Below are positions 7,918 through 15,478 of a stretch of 64,000 nucleotides of DNA, in pieces. Every line of letters begins with the position of its first letter. The first letter of the stretch is position 1. The position numbers were made by a program, and so were the translations under genes. The DNA is from Caldicellulosiruptor saccharolyticus DSM 8903. Its GTDB lineage: Bacteria; Bacillota; Thermoanaerobacteria; Caldicellulosiruptorales; Caldicellulosiruptoraceae. The notes beneath the pieces are model-generated. The model ran no database searches. It saw only the letters and a list, made by a program, of their open reading frames with translations, and was not told the origin of the DNA. Location: positions 1,813,394 to 1,877,393 of the forward strand of contig NC_009437.1 of assembly GCF_000016545.1 (NCBI RefSeq), read 5' to 3'.

Positions 7918-9621
7918 ATGTTTGTCAAAATAACTAATGCTGGCGGTTACCAGTATGTTAGATTAGTCGAAAACTATCGTGAAAATGGCAAGGTAAAACA
8001 AAGAGTGTTATTTAATTTTGGTAGACTTGATCTTCTCAAAAGTGATCCTGCTTTTAAAAACATTGTAAAAAAACTATCCGACATTGTTGAAAAAACAACT
8101 ACTGGGAATACAAAAGCTGTTACTATTGAATCTGAAGAGGATGTATCGGATGCAGTTATAAAAAATTGGGGATACATTGTATTCAGAAAGTTATGGGAAG
8201 AACTTGAAATAGATAAGTTTTTAAAAGAGAGAGCAACAAAAGGGAGAAAGATAAAATTTGATGTAGACAAAGTAAGTTTTTTAATGACCATACAGAGATT
8301 GATAGAACCTATGAGCAAACTAAGAACTTATCATCAGAGAAATAAATATTTTGGATTTGAAGAGGATATAGATTTAAATCAGTTGTACAGGTGTTTAGAT
8401 TTTCTTGACAGTATAAAAGAAGATTTAGAGACGTATCTGTATCAGAAAAATAGGGATTTATTTAAGATGGTAGTTGATGTAGTTTTTTATGACGTGACGA
8501 CAATATACTTTGAGAGTTGTAGAGCCGATGAACTTAAAAATTTTGGTTTTAGCAAAGACAACAAGATAAATGAAGTACAGGTTGTGTTAGGGCTTTTGGT
8601 AGACAAAGAAGGCAGGCCGATAGGTTATGAACTTTTTCCTGGCAATACAATAGATAGCAAGACAATGGTAAAGATACTGAGGAAACTGAAGGAAAAATTT
8701 AGTATAGATAAGATAGTGATAGTAGCAGACAAAGGGCTCAACAGCAGATTAAATTTAAAGATGATAAAAGAAGCGGGATACGATTATATAGTAGCAAGCA
8801 GATTAAAGAATGCAAGTAAAGAAGTTTTAGATGAAGTATTTGAGCAAGAAGGATATAAAAGGCTTGATGGAAAAAGTTGTTTGAATGCTGAAGAAATTTA
8901 TGGGGATGAATTCAAATATAAGGTATTGGAAAGAACAAATGTTATCAAGGATGAAGAGGGTAAAGAGTTTAAAATAGAAGAGAGACTGATAATAACGTAT
9001 TCAAGCAAGAGAGCTAAGAAAGACAAAGAAGACAGAGAGAGATTGGTATCAAAAGCCAAAGAGCTTTTAGAGAACAAAGGAAGTATAACAGCCTTAGAGA
9101 AAAAAGGTGCGAGGAAATATTTGAAGAAGAAATCAAAGTCAGAAGAATATGTATTGGATGAGGAAGCGATAAAACGAGATGAGAAGTTTGACGGTTACTA
9201 TGCAATACAAACGAGCAAAAAGGATATGGATGTAGAAGAAGTTTTAGGAGCATATCACGATTTATGGAAGATAGAACAGTCATTCAGAGTAATGAAAAGC
9301 TGTTTAGAAGTACGACCGATATATCACTTTACAGAAAGCAGAATAAAAGGACATTTTGTGATATGTTTTTTGGCATTTTTATTACAGAGGACATTGGAAT
9401 ATATTTTGAGGAAAAAAGGTAAAGGAATAAGTAGTGAAGGGATAATGGAAGCAATAGATTCAATGAATTTTATTGAAATAGAGATAAAAGGGAAGAAATA
9501 TTTGATAAAGCAAAGGACAGAAGGAGGAGCTGGAGATATACTGAATGTGATGAAGATAAAGGGGCCGAAAAATTTCATCACATATGAGGAAGGCTTAGAA
9601 TTTATTGGTATTAGCAAATGA
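7918..9621 (+). CDS. IS1634-family DDE transposase
   Basis: 567 residues from the ATG at 7918. This start follows GAGGAG and the promoter -10 box; the frame is open further up from a GTG at 7879, which would overlap the promoter. Catalytic regions: VFYDVTTIYFES (first Asp), KIVIVADKGLNSR (second Asp) and YHDLWKIEQSFRVMKSCLEVRP (Glu with the YREK-like region). A C-terminal helical segment GHFVICFLAFLLQRTLEYIL is typical of IS1634/IS4-group transposases. The frame is intact, so the enzyme may be active. Confidence 0.92.
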   Translation: MFVKITNAGGYQYVRLVENYRENGKVKQRVLFNFGRLDLLKSDPAFKNIVKKLSDIVEKTTTGNTKAVTIESEEDVSDAVIKNWGYIVFRKLWEELEIDKFLKERATKGRKIKFDVDKVSFLMTIQRLIEPMSKLRTYHQRNKYFGFEEDIDLNQLYRCLDFLDSIKEDLETYLYQKNRDLFKMVVDVVFYDVTTIYFESCRADELKNFGFSKDNKINEVQVVLGLLVDKEGRPIGYELFPGNTIDSKTMVKILRKLKEKFSIDKIVIVADKGLNSRLNLKMIKEAGYDYIVASRLKNASKEVLDEVFEQEGYKRLDGKSCLNAEEIYGDEFKYKVLERTNVIKDEEGKEFKIEERLIITYSSKRAKKDKEDRERLVSKAKELLENKGSITALEKKGARKYLKKKSKSEEYVLDEEAIKRDEKFDGYYAIQTSKKDMDVEEVLGAYHDLWKIEQSFRVMKSCLEVRPIYHFTESRIKGHFVICFLAFLLQRTLEYILRKKGKGISSEGIMEAIDSMNFIEIEIKGKKYLIKQRTEGGAGDILNVMKIKGPKNFITYEEGLEFIGISK

Positions 9622-9701
9622 TGTAGTGACAAAATTGAGGTCCATATTTTGTCAATCCCAGTCCTCCCAAGCTTTTTGAGTTTCAAACTGACAAAGTCAA
9701 G

Positions 9702-9832
9702 AAAAAAGAATTGGTCAGTGAAAAAATAGATAGGATATGGTTTAGTTTAAACAGATTAAAAAGGTTTCAAAATATTAACTTGGAAGAATTTAAAAAAGAT
9801 CAAGATATTCAGGACATAGTGATCCATAATCT
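9702..9832 (+). repeat. Target-site duplication of the IS1634-type element, right copy (131 bp)
   Basis: Exact second copy of 7589-7719, starting at the base after the right inverted repeat. It restores hepT coding sequence from codon 3. Confidence 0.95.
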
Positions 9833-10115
9833 TTTCTTGATAATTCAAAATTTGATAGATATAGGAAATCACATAATAGCAGATGAAGGTTTTGAAACTC
9901 CAGGTTATTATGGAGAGATTCCTGAGATATTATCAAAAGAAAAGATTATTTCAGAAAATTTGGCTTCAGTTTTTAAAAAGATGATTTCTTTTCGAAATAT
10001 AATTGTGCATGAGTATTCTAAAGTTGACTTAGCAAAGGTTTATGATATTTTAATTTACGGCATTGACGATATAAATAAAATCCTTGATGAAATAATAAAA
10101 TATGCAAAACTTTAA
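9711..10115 (+). CDS. hepT: HEPN-domain RNase toxin (HepT-like), rebuilt downstream of the IS
   Basis: 134 residues from a TTG at 9711, corresponding to codon 6 of the original gene. Only the first codons and the native ribosome binding site were lost, because the 131-bp duplication restored the rest. The HEPN active motif RX4HXY is intact as RNIIVHEY near residue 103. HepT acts as an RNase toxin and is AMPylated on the motif tyrosine by MntA. Translation is uncertain: there is no obvious ribosome binding site, though the frame stays open upstream into the IS end. The toxin gene may therefore be silenced or expressed weakly. Confidence 0.8.
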   Translation: MVSEKIDRIWFSLNRLKRFQNINLEEFKKDQDIQDIVIHNLFLIIQNLIDIGNHIIADEGFETPGYYGEIPEILSKEKIISENLASVFKKMISFRNIIVHEYSKVDLAKVYDILIYGIDDINKILDEIIKYAKL

Positions 10116-10157
10116 ACAGTTGAGTATATTAAAGAGTTAAAAAAGAGGAGATTAAAG

Positions 10158-10616
10158 ATGGTGGTACAAAAGTCAGTTGTAAGATCAAGAGTTTTTGGCG
10201 AGCTTGAAGTCAGTGAAGAAAACATAATATTCTTTGAAGAGGGTATTCCTGCATTTGAGAATTTAAAGAAATTTGTCATCGTAAAAGAGGACCAAAGTCC
10301 ATTTTACTGGCTTCAGTCAGTTGAAGACAAAGATATTGCTTTTGTAATAATCAATCCTTTTGAAATAAAGCCAGATTATGAATTTGATTTGCCAGATGAA
10401 ATTGTAAATAAATTGGAAATAACTTCTGCTGAGGATGTTGCAGTTTTTTGTATCGTTGTTATTCCAGAAGATGTAAAACAAACAAGGGTAAACCTGAAAG
10501 CTCCGGTTATTATAAACGTGAACAAAAGAAAGGGAATGCAGTATCTTTTAGATGATGAAAGATATCCTCTAAGATATTACCTTTTTGAAAATTTAAATTC
10601 AAACGTGCAGAAATGA
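10158..10616 (+). CDS. fliW: Flagellar assembly factor FliW
   Basis: A 152-residue protein with the FliW signatures IIFFEEGIPAFENLKKFVIV and PFYWLQSVEDKDIAFVIINP. FliW binds flagellin and, as an allosteric antagonist, CsrA, relieving repression of flagellin translation when flagellin is exported. The AGAGGAG ribosome binding site fits. csrA follows 12 bp later. FliW, CsrA and the flagellin leader element at 20049 are the three parts of the circuit described in Bacillus subtilis. Confidence 0.96.
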   Translation: MVVQKSVVRSRVFGELEVSEENIIFFEEGIPAFENLKKFVIVKEDQSPFYWLQSVEDKDIAFVIINPFEIKPDYEFDLPDEIVNKLEITSAEDVAVFCIVVIPEDVKQTRVNLKAPVIINVNKRKGMQYLLDDERYPLRYYLFENLNSNVQK

Positions 10617-10628
10617 GGTATATAAAAG

Positions 10629-10871
10629 ATGCTTGTTCTTTCCCGAAAAGAAGGTGACCAGATTTTAATTGGAGAGGATATAATAATAAAAGTTATAAGT
10701 ATAGAAAAAGACTGTGTAAAACTTGGGATAGATGCTCCAAAAAATGTAAAGGTTTTACGATATGAGCTGCTTCAAGAAGTCAAAAACGAAAATGTTGAAG
10801 CGTTGCAGGGTAAAGAGAGGTTTATTAGAATCAAGGATTTGAAAGGGCTTTTCAAAGATGGTGAAAGATGA
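10629..10871 (+). CDS. csrA: Carbon storage regulator CsrA
   Basis: The 80-residue RNA-binding dimer protein starts with the canonical MLVLSRKEGDQILIG. It also has the second conserved strand VKLGIDAPKNVKVLRYEL, which forms the GGA-binding surface with strand 1. The C-terminal extension (EALQGKERFIRIKDLKG) is longer than in E. coli, as in CsrA proteins that pair with FliW. It probably represses flagellin translation at the leader hairpin at 20049-20070. Its last 14 bases overlap the start of a nucleotidyltransferase gene. Confidence 0.96.
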   Translation: MLVLSRKEGDQILIGEDIIIKVISIEKDCVKLGIDAPKNVKVLRYELLQEVKNENVEALQGKERFIRIKDLKGLFKDGER

Positions 10872-11298
10872 GATTATAAAAGTTTTAAGAGAATATTTTG
10901 AGAAAGATGATAAGGTTATATTTGCATATCTTTTCGGTTCATACGCAAGAGGAAATGCTAACAAATCAAGTGATATTGATATTGCTGCATACATCAAAAA
11001 AGGCAATGATGCAACTGAAGATCTGTTATATCAACTTGATACAAAGAAAAATCTTGAGAAGATTTTAGATAAAGAAGTAGATTTTGTTATTTTGAATGAT
11101 GCTGATCCTCTTTTGAAACATGAGGTTTTTAGTGATGGTATATTGATAATTGACAAAGATCATGATTTATATGTTGATGTTAGAGTAAAAAACTTTTATG
11201 AATATATGGACAAAAAAAAGTATCTTGAAATTTGTGCACTTTATCAAAGGGAGTATTTTATGGATGGTAAAAAGAGAGATTGTAACTCAAAAGGTTGA
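10858..11298 (+). CDS. mntA: MNT-domain nucleotidyltransferase antitoxin (MntA-like), pair 2
   Basis: A 146-residue minimal nucleotidyltransferase with GSYARGNANKSSDID (GSX10DXD). It is homologous to the gene at 7165 over its full length and is the predicted partner and antidote of the HEPN protein that follows. The ATG lies inside the last codons of csrA, so it is translationally coupled to the flagellar regulator. No separate promoter is visible. Confidence 0.88.
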   Translation: MVKDEIIKVLREYFEKDDKVIFAYLFGSYARGNANKSSDIDIAAYIKKGNDATEDLLYQLDTKKNLEKILDKEVDFVILNDADPLLKHEVFSDGILIIDKDHDLYVDVRVKNFYEYMDKKKYLEICALYQREYFMDGKKRDCNSKG

Positions 11299-11683
11299 AA
11301 ATATAAAAGCAAGATTAAAAAAAATTAGATTGTTTTCAGATCTTACATTAGAACAATTTTTAGAAGATGGAATAGCTCAAGATGTTGTAGTTTTCAATCT
11401 GTTTTTGATTGTCCAAAATCTTATTGACATAGGAAATCACATTATTTCAGATAACAGTTTAGGAGAACCTTCATCTTATAGCGATATTCCTATTATTTTA
11501 AAACGTGCAAAGATATTAAGTGAAAATGAGATGCAAATTTTTAAGTCTATGATTCAGTTTAGAAATATAATCGCTCATGAATATGGTAAAATAGATTTGC
11601 ATATTGTATATGATATATTCAAGAACAAGTTAGCTGATATAGAGTTAATCGTGAGTAAGTTTATAGAATACTGTGGAATTTAA
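11264..11683 (+). CDS. hepT: HEPN-domain RNase toxin (HepT-like), pair 2
   Basis: 140 residues starting MVKREIVTQKV at the ATG at 11264; an upstream in-frame ATG at 11198 lies deep in the preceding gene and is less likely. The start is preceded by AAGGGAG. The catalytic HEPN motif is RNIIAHEY (RX4HXY). The protein aligns along its length with the HepT at 9711 (shared FNLFLIVQNLIDIGNHII-type core). It overlaps its mntA by 35 bases and is followed by a terminator that closes the fliW-csrA-mntA-hepT transcript. Confidence 0.88.
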   Translation: MVKREIVTQKVENIKARLKKIRLFSDLTLEQFLEDGIAQDVVVFNLFLIVQNLIDIGNHIISDNSLGEPSSYSDIPIILKRAKILSENEMQIFKSMIQFRNIIAHEYGKIDLHIVYDIFKNKLADIELIVSKFIEYCGI

Positions 11684-11695
11684 TTAAATGTTATA

Positions 11696-11720
11696 AGGCA
11701 GGCAGAAGACCTGCCTTTTT
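11696..11720 (+). terminator. Terminator closing the flagellar/HEPN-MNT transcript
   Basis: Stem AGGCAGG / CCTGCCT with a 7-nt loop and a following T run. Confidence 0.88.
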
Positions 11721-11751
11721 ACTTTTTTTGGCAAGACAATTTAATAGGTAT

Positions 11752-11851
11752 AGTCTCAAAAATACAAAGTATACTTTAAAAAATTAGCTTAAAAATATGA
11801 AGTATACTTTATATTTTTAGACTAAAAATTTAAAGTATGTGTTATAATATT
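11752..11851 (+). repeat. Three imperfect 33-34-bp direct repeats with palindromic cores
   Basis: Units start at 11752, 11786 and 11819. Each has the plan AG..T.AAAAAT..(A/G)AAGTAT. In units 1 and 2 the centre is the palindrome AAGTATACTT; the third degenerates to AAAGTATGTG and contains a TATAAT (11843-11848) that could be the -10 box. The AAGTAT motifs recur exactly every 33 bp, about three helical turns. This looks like an operator array for the ATPase gene that follows 20 bp later. Confidence 0.7.
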
Positions 11852-11870
11852 AAATAAGGAGGTGAAAAAA

Positions 11871-13304
11871 TTGACCATTACTAGCTCAGAGAATATATTG
11901 AGAATTTTATACTCTTATAATCCCTGGTGGAGAGAAGGATATTTTCCACAAGATTTATCTAAACCTGTAAAGAGAATGGCATACTATAGAGTTTTTAGTC
12001 TGCTAAATCATCCAACCATCAGAAGATATATTATACTCTCAGGTGCACGTCGTGTAGGCAAAACAACCATATTATACCAAATAATAGAGTCACTTTTAAA
12101 GGATAAAGTAAATCCAAAAAAGATACTATACGTTTCGTTTGACCATCCTTTGTTTAAACTTTGTTCATTTGATCAAATTTTGAACCTTTATGAGTTGAAT
12201 GTTAACCAGTCAGAGGAAGCTTATATATTTTTGGATGAAATTCAATACGCAACCGATTGGGACAGATGGTTAAAAGTATATTACGATACAAAACCGAAAT
12301 GGAAAGTAGTTGCAACAGGTTCTGCTTCACCAAAACTTATTGAAGGAGTAAAGGAAAGCGGTGTTGGTCGGTGGACAGTCGTTTCTGTTCCAACTCTTTC
12401 GTTTTATGAGTTTTGCGAAATACTTGGTGCGGAGGAAAGACCTAAGGATTTACCAGATTTTGATTTAAGAGAGCTTTCAAATTTAAATGCCCATCAAATT
12501 TCTGAACTTGTCTTTTTGCTTATGCCTCTACAGAAATATTTCAACAGGTATTTGATGGTTGGGGGTTTTCCTGAATTTGTATTTTCAGAGGACTGGTTTT
12601 TAATTCAGAGAATCTTAAGAGAAGATGTTGTAGATAAAGTCATCAAAAGAGATATTCCTTCTCTATTTAATGTTAGAAACTTGACAGTATTAGAGAAAGT
12701 TTTCTTATATTTGTGCTTCAACTCTTCAAGTGTAATAAATATTTCGACCATCAGCAAACAAATTGAAAATGTATCAGTGACCACGATAGAAAATTATATT
12801 CATTTACTTGAAAATGCAAATTTGATTTACAGGAGTTTTCCAATCGAATTAGGTGGCAAAAAAATTTTGAAAGCAAAACCGAAAATATATATATCTGATC
12901 CAGCTATTAGAAATGCAGTTTTGATGATAGATAATCTCTTTATTGATAGCAAAGAACTTGGAATTACGGTCGAATCAGCAGTTTTTAAGCATGTATATAA
13001 CTTTTACAGTGAAGCAAATGCAAAAATAGGCTATTTTAGAAAATCAACTGATAATCAAAAAGAAATTGACGTAGTTGTTGAGTTTCCAAATGGTAAGAGC
13101 TTAATTGAAGTGAAATTTAGAGAAGATAGCAAAGTTTCCGAAAATGACGCGATAGTAGAGTTGTGCCAAAAAGAAAAAGATATAATCTCAGCAGTGCTTA
13201 TTACAAAAAAAGCAGAAGATTTTGGCAGAGTTGAGCTTAATACAAGAGTTCCAATTATAAAAGTTCCTGCGTTTGTGTTTATGTATTTGTTTGGAAGAAA
13301 ATGA
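11871..13304 (+). CDS. AAA-family ATPase with DUF4143 domain
   Basis: About 477 residues. The N-terminal ATPase domain has Walker A GARRVGKTTIL and Walker B AYIFLDEIQ. The C-terminal part contains a winged-helix-like region and a nuclease-like sheet with EIDVVVEFPNGKSLIEVKF, typical of DUF4143/DUF234 proteins. The family is common in mobile and defence-rich regions; function is not established. The strong AAGGAGGTG ribosome binding site fits a TTG start at 11871 better than the overlapping GTG at 11862. Preceded by a 33-bp repeat array and transcribed separately from csrA. Confidence 0.82.
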   Translation: MTITSSENILRILYSYNPWWREGYFPQDLSKPVKRMAYYRVFSLLNHPTIRRYIILSGARRVGKTTILYQIIESLLKDKVNPKKILYVSFDHPLFKLCSFDQILNLYELNVNQSEEAYIFLDEIQYATDWDRWLKVYYDTKPKWKVVATGSASPKLIEGVKESGVGRWTVVSVPTLSFYEFCEILGAEERPKDLPDFDLRELSNLNAHQISELVFLLMPLQKYFNRYLMVGGFPEFVFSEDWFLIQRILREDVVDKVIKRDIPSLFNVRNLTVLEKVFLYLCFNSSSVINISTISKQIENVSVTTIENYIHLLENANLIYRSFPIELGGKKILKAKPKIYISDPAIRNAVLMIDNLFIDSKELGITVESAVFKHVYNFYSEANAKIGYFRKSTDNQKEIDVVVEFPNGKSLIEVKFREDSKVSENDAIVELCQKEKDIISAVLITKKAEDFGRVELNTRVPIIKVPAFVFMYLFGRK

Positions 13305-13482
13305 TTAGAAAATTTGAATACTATTGGTGGTCATTTATACTGACGTGACTTTTTATTATTTTGAAAAGATTTATATCAAAAAGACTTTATAACTTTAGAT
13401 TAAAATTGAATCAATGTGGTATAAATAAATTAAAAGCTATTAATTTTGTAAAAAACGTTAAAGATGAGGAGGATAGATTAAT

Positions 13483-14319
13483 TTGAAACAAACATCAGAA
13501 CTTGAAATTATTATAAAAGAGCTGAAAGAGACTTTAAAGATATTCAATAAAGCAACAGAGATAAAGCCGAATGATAAAGATGTTTTAGAAAAATTGGAAA
13601 AATTTTTAGATGGTATATCAAATCTTAATAGTATTTTTGAAACATTGAATGATATTATAGTCAAAGCAAAAGATATAATTGTCAAAGAAAAGGAAAAAAT
13701 GTCTTACAATTTTAAACTAATTGAGTCTGAATTGATCATGGAACTAAAAGAAAAAGGAATCCCACTAAGAGAGTGCAGTGATGGTTGGAGAATAAAAAGT
13801 ATTCAGTTAAAGACTAAACCTCAATCATCAGCTGTTAGCATTTCTTATAATAATCAAACAATCATTGGTTGGACAAGGGTCAATTCAAAAGAAGATATTA
13901 AATCGTTGATAGAGGAGGCAGAAAAGTTACTATTTCAATTCCTTATGCCTAAGGATGAACTTATAGATATATTCTGGGATGCATATAAATATGCAAGATT
14001 TAAAAGTGGCAAGGATGTTGTGAGTATTTTCGATTTTTATACAGAAGTTAGACTACTTCAAATAAGAAGATATTTAGAAAAAAACAAACCTGATGCTAAG
14101 ATAACAAAGTATACAGAGTTTCCAAAATGGGCGTTTTTGTATAATTTAGATATCTACAGAAGCATGTGGGATAAGATACCCAAAAACAAACGGCTTGCCT
14201 TGCAAACTGGCAGTATGCAAGAAACAATGCAAGGTAAGGGTATGTATGTAAACGGGCTTAATCCTGATGATGACTACAAGATAATGTGTTATGTGTATGA
14301 AGTAAAAGAAGGTGTTTAA
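13483..14319 (+). CDS. Unknown protein, first gene of the ATPase/helicase operon
   Basis: 278 residues; I do not recognise the family. Residues 1-85 are charged and helical with coiled-coil character. A middle region (about 95-130) is strand-rich (WRIKSIQLKTKPQSSAVSIS), and the C-terminal third holds aromatic-rich helices (FWDAYKYARF, YRSMWDKI). No signal peptide, membrane segment or recognised catalytic motif. TTG start after GAGGAGGAT. The next gene begins 3 bases after its stop, so it belongs to the operon and is probably a dedicated component. It occupies the place where related loci may carry an accessory subunit; that is inference. Confidence 0.75.
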   Translation: MKQTSELEIIIKELKETLKIFNKATEIKPNDKDVLEKLEKFLDGISNLNSIFETLNDIIVKAKDIIVKEKEKMSYNFKLIESELIMELKEKGIPLRECSDGWRIKSIQLKTKPQSSAVSISYNNQTIIGWTRVNSKEDIKSLIEEAEKLLFQFLMPKDELIDIFWDAYKYARFKSGKDVVSIFDFYTEVRLLQIRRYLEKNKPDAKITKYTEFPKWAFLYNLDIYRSMWDKIPKNKRLALQTGSMQETMQGKGMYVNGLNPDDDYKIMCYVYEVKEGV

Positions 14320-14322
14320 AAA

Positions 14323-15477
14323 ATGCAAGTGATAAGCAAGGATAGTATAATAACCTCACTTAATAAAATTGCACAGAATGGGACAGATGATGTTGAGATT
14401 GCAGATTTGATTGATGTTGGGAATCAAGATTACATGAACTATTTTGAGAACGAAGTGATTGAGAATCTTATTGCAAAAGGCGGGGCAACATGTAAATTTA
14501 TTGAAGGTGCATACGGTGCGGGGAAAACTCATCTTTTAAATCTAATTTACAAAAAAGCTTTATCGAAAGGTATGCTGGTTGCATTTACAACTTTGGACAG
14601 TGCTGTTTCATTGACTGATTGGAAGCTGGTGGTTGAGTACATCTTGGAAAACGTCGAATACAGACATGAAGGGATAACATACAAATCACTACCAGAGATT
14701 CTAACGTTTGCAGGTGAAAGATTGGTAGATGACAGGCAAAAGGAAATTTTAAAGTCAGCAAAATTGCCATCTGCAAGTTTTAAAAATGCCATTTTGCTTG
14801 CTCTTAACAGAAAGAATTTGAACAATGAAGCATGGGAAGTTGTAAAAGAGTATTTGGTTGGCCGAAAAGTCAATGTTAAAACCTTTAAAAGCGTGGGAAT
14901 TTATAATGTAAAGGCAAGCTTAAGTAAGTCTAATGCAGAAAATGTTTTAAAAACAGTTTTATCATCTTTACATATTTTGGGTTTTAAAGGGGTTGCATTG
15001 TTGTTTGATGAAAATGAAAGAACACTTTCAAGTTTTGGAGGAAGAATTTCAAGGCGTAACCAGCTTGCAGCAAACCTTATGCGCCGATTAATTGATGGCT
15101 GTTCAAGTGGTGCTTTGGAAGGGGTTTTGATAGTATTTTCGGTTTTGCCTGATTTTATATCCCAAATTGCAAATAGGTACGAGGCTCTGGCTCAGCGCTT
15201 GCAGATAGTTCAAGGTGAAAATAAATGCGTTGGTTGGCGTCTTCCGCTTCAGAAAGTGGACTTTGTTAACACATTGAGCGAAGACCATAAGCTTTTTATG
15301 GTTAAAATGGTTGAGGCTTATTTGAGATTGGCCAAAAACTTTGACATCTTGAATGATGATTTTAAGAAAGAAGTAATAAACAGTTGCGTAATGGTACTAA
15401 GAAGAAATGTAGGCTCAGGTTACAAACGAGAGCTGGCAAAGACTATTGCTACTATGATATTAGAAAGGATGAGATAA
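14323..15477 (+). CDS. BrxD/DUF2791-like P-loop ATPase 1
   Basis: 384 residues. Walker A GAYGAGKTH at 62-70 and Walker B VALLFDENE near residue 225. The spacing, the N-terminal helical lead-in and the ATPase followed by a helical C-domain (RRNQLAANLMRRLIDG, RRNVGSGYKRELAKTIATMI) match the BREX ATP-binding protein family BrxD (DUF2791). The following gene starts one base after its stop. With two further ATPases of similar plan and a helicase, it probably forms a hetero-oligomeric NTPase that loads or controls the helicase; that role is inferred. Confidence 0.78.
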   Translation: MQVISKDSIITSLNKIAQNGTDDVEIADLIDVGNQDYMNYFENEVIENLIAKGGATCKFIEGAYGAGKTHLLNLIYKKALSKGMLVAFTTLDSAVSLTDWKLVVEYILENVEYRHEGITYKSLPEILTFAGERLVDDRQKEILKSAKLPSASFKNAILLALNRKNLNNEAWEVVKEYLVGRKVNVKTFKSVGIYNVKASLSKSNAENVLKTVLSSLHILGFKGVALLFDENERTLSSFGGRISRRNQLAANLMRRLIDGCSSGALEGVLIVFSVLPDFISQIANRYEALAQRLQIVQGENKCVGWRLPLQKVDFVNTLSEDHKLFMVKMVEAYLRLAKNFDILNDDFKKEVINSCVMVLRRNVGSGYKRELAKTIATMILERMR

Positions 15478-15478
15478 A

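Larger units (their letters stand above)
7720..9701 (+). mobile_element. IS1634-family insertion sequence, complete (about 1982 bp)
   Basis: The ends carry matching terminal inverted repeats: CTTGACTTTGTCAGTT at the left and its complement AACTGACAAAGTCAAG at the right (one mismatch in 16). Inside are a promoter and one intact transposase gene. The flanks are a perfect 131-bp direct repeat. Unusually long, variable target duplications are described for IS1634 of Mycoplasma mycoides and relatives, which supports the family call. The perfect repeats imply a recent insertion. Boundaries are accurate to about one base. Confidence 0.93.

Noticed and set aside
11752-11851. CRISPR-like array
   Set aside because: Only three imperfect units, contiguous and without unique spacers; they read better as operators.
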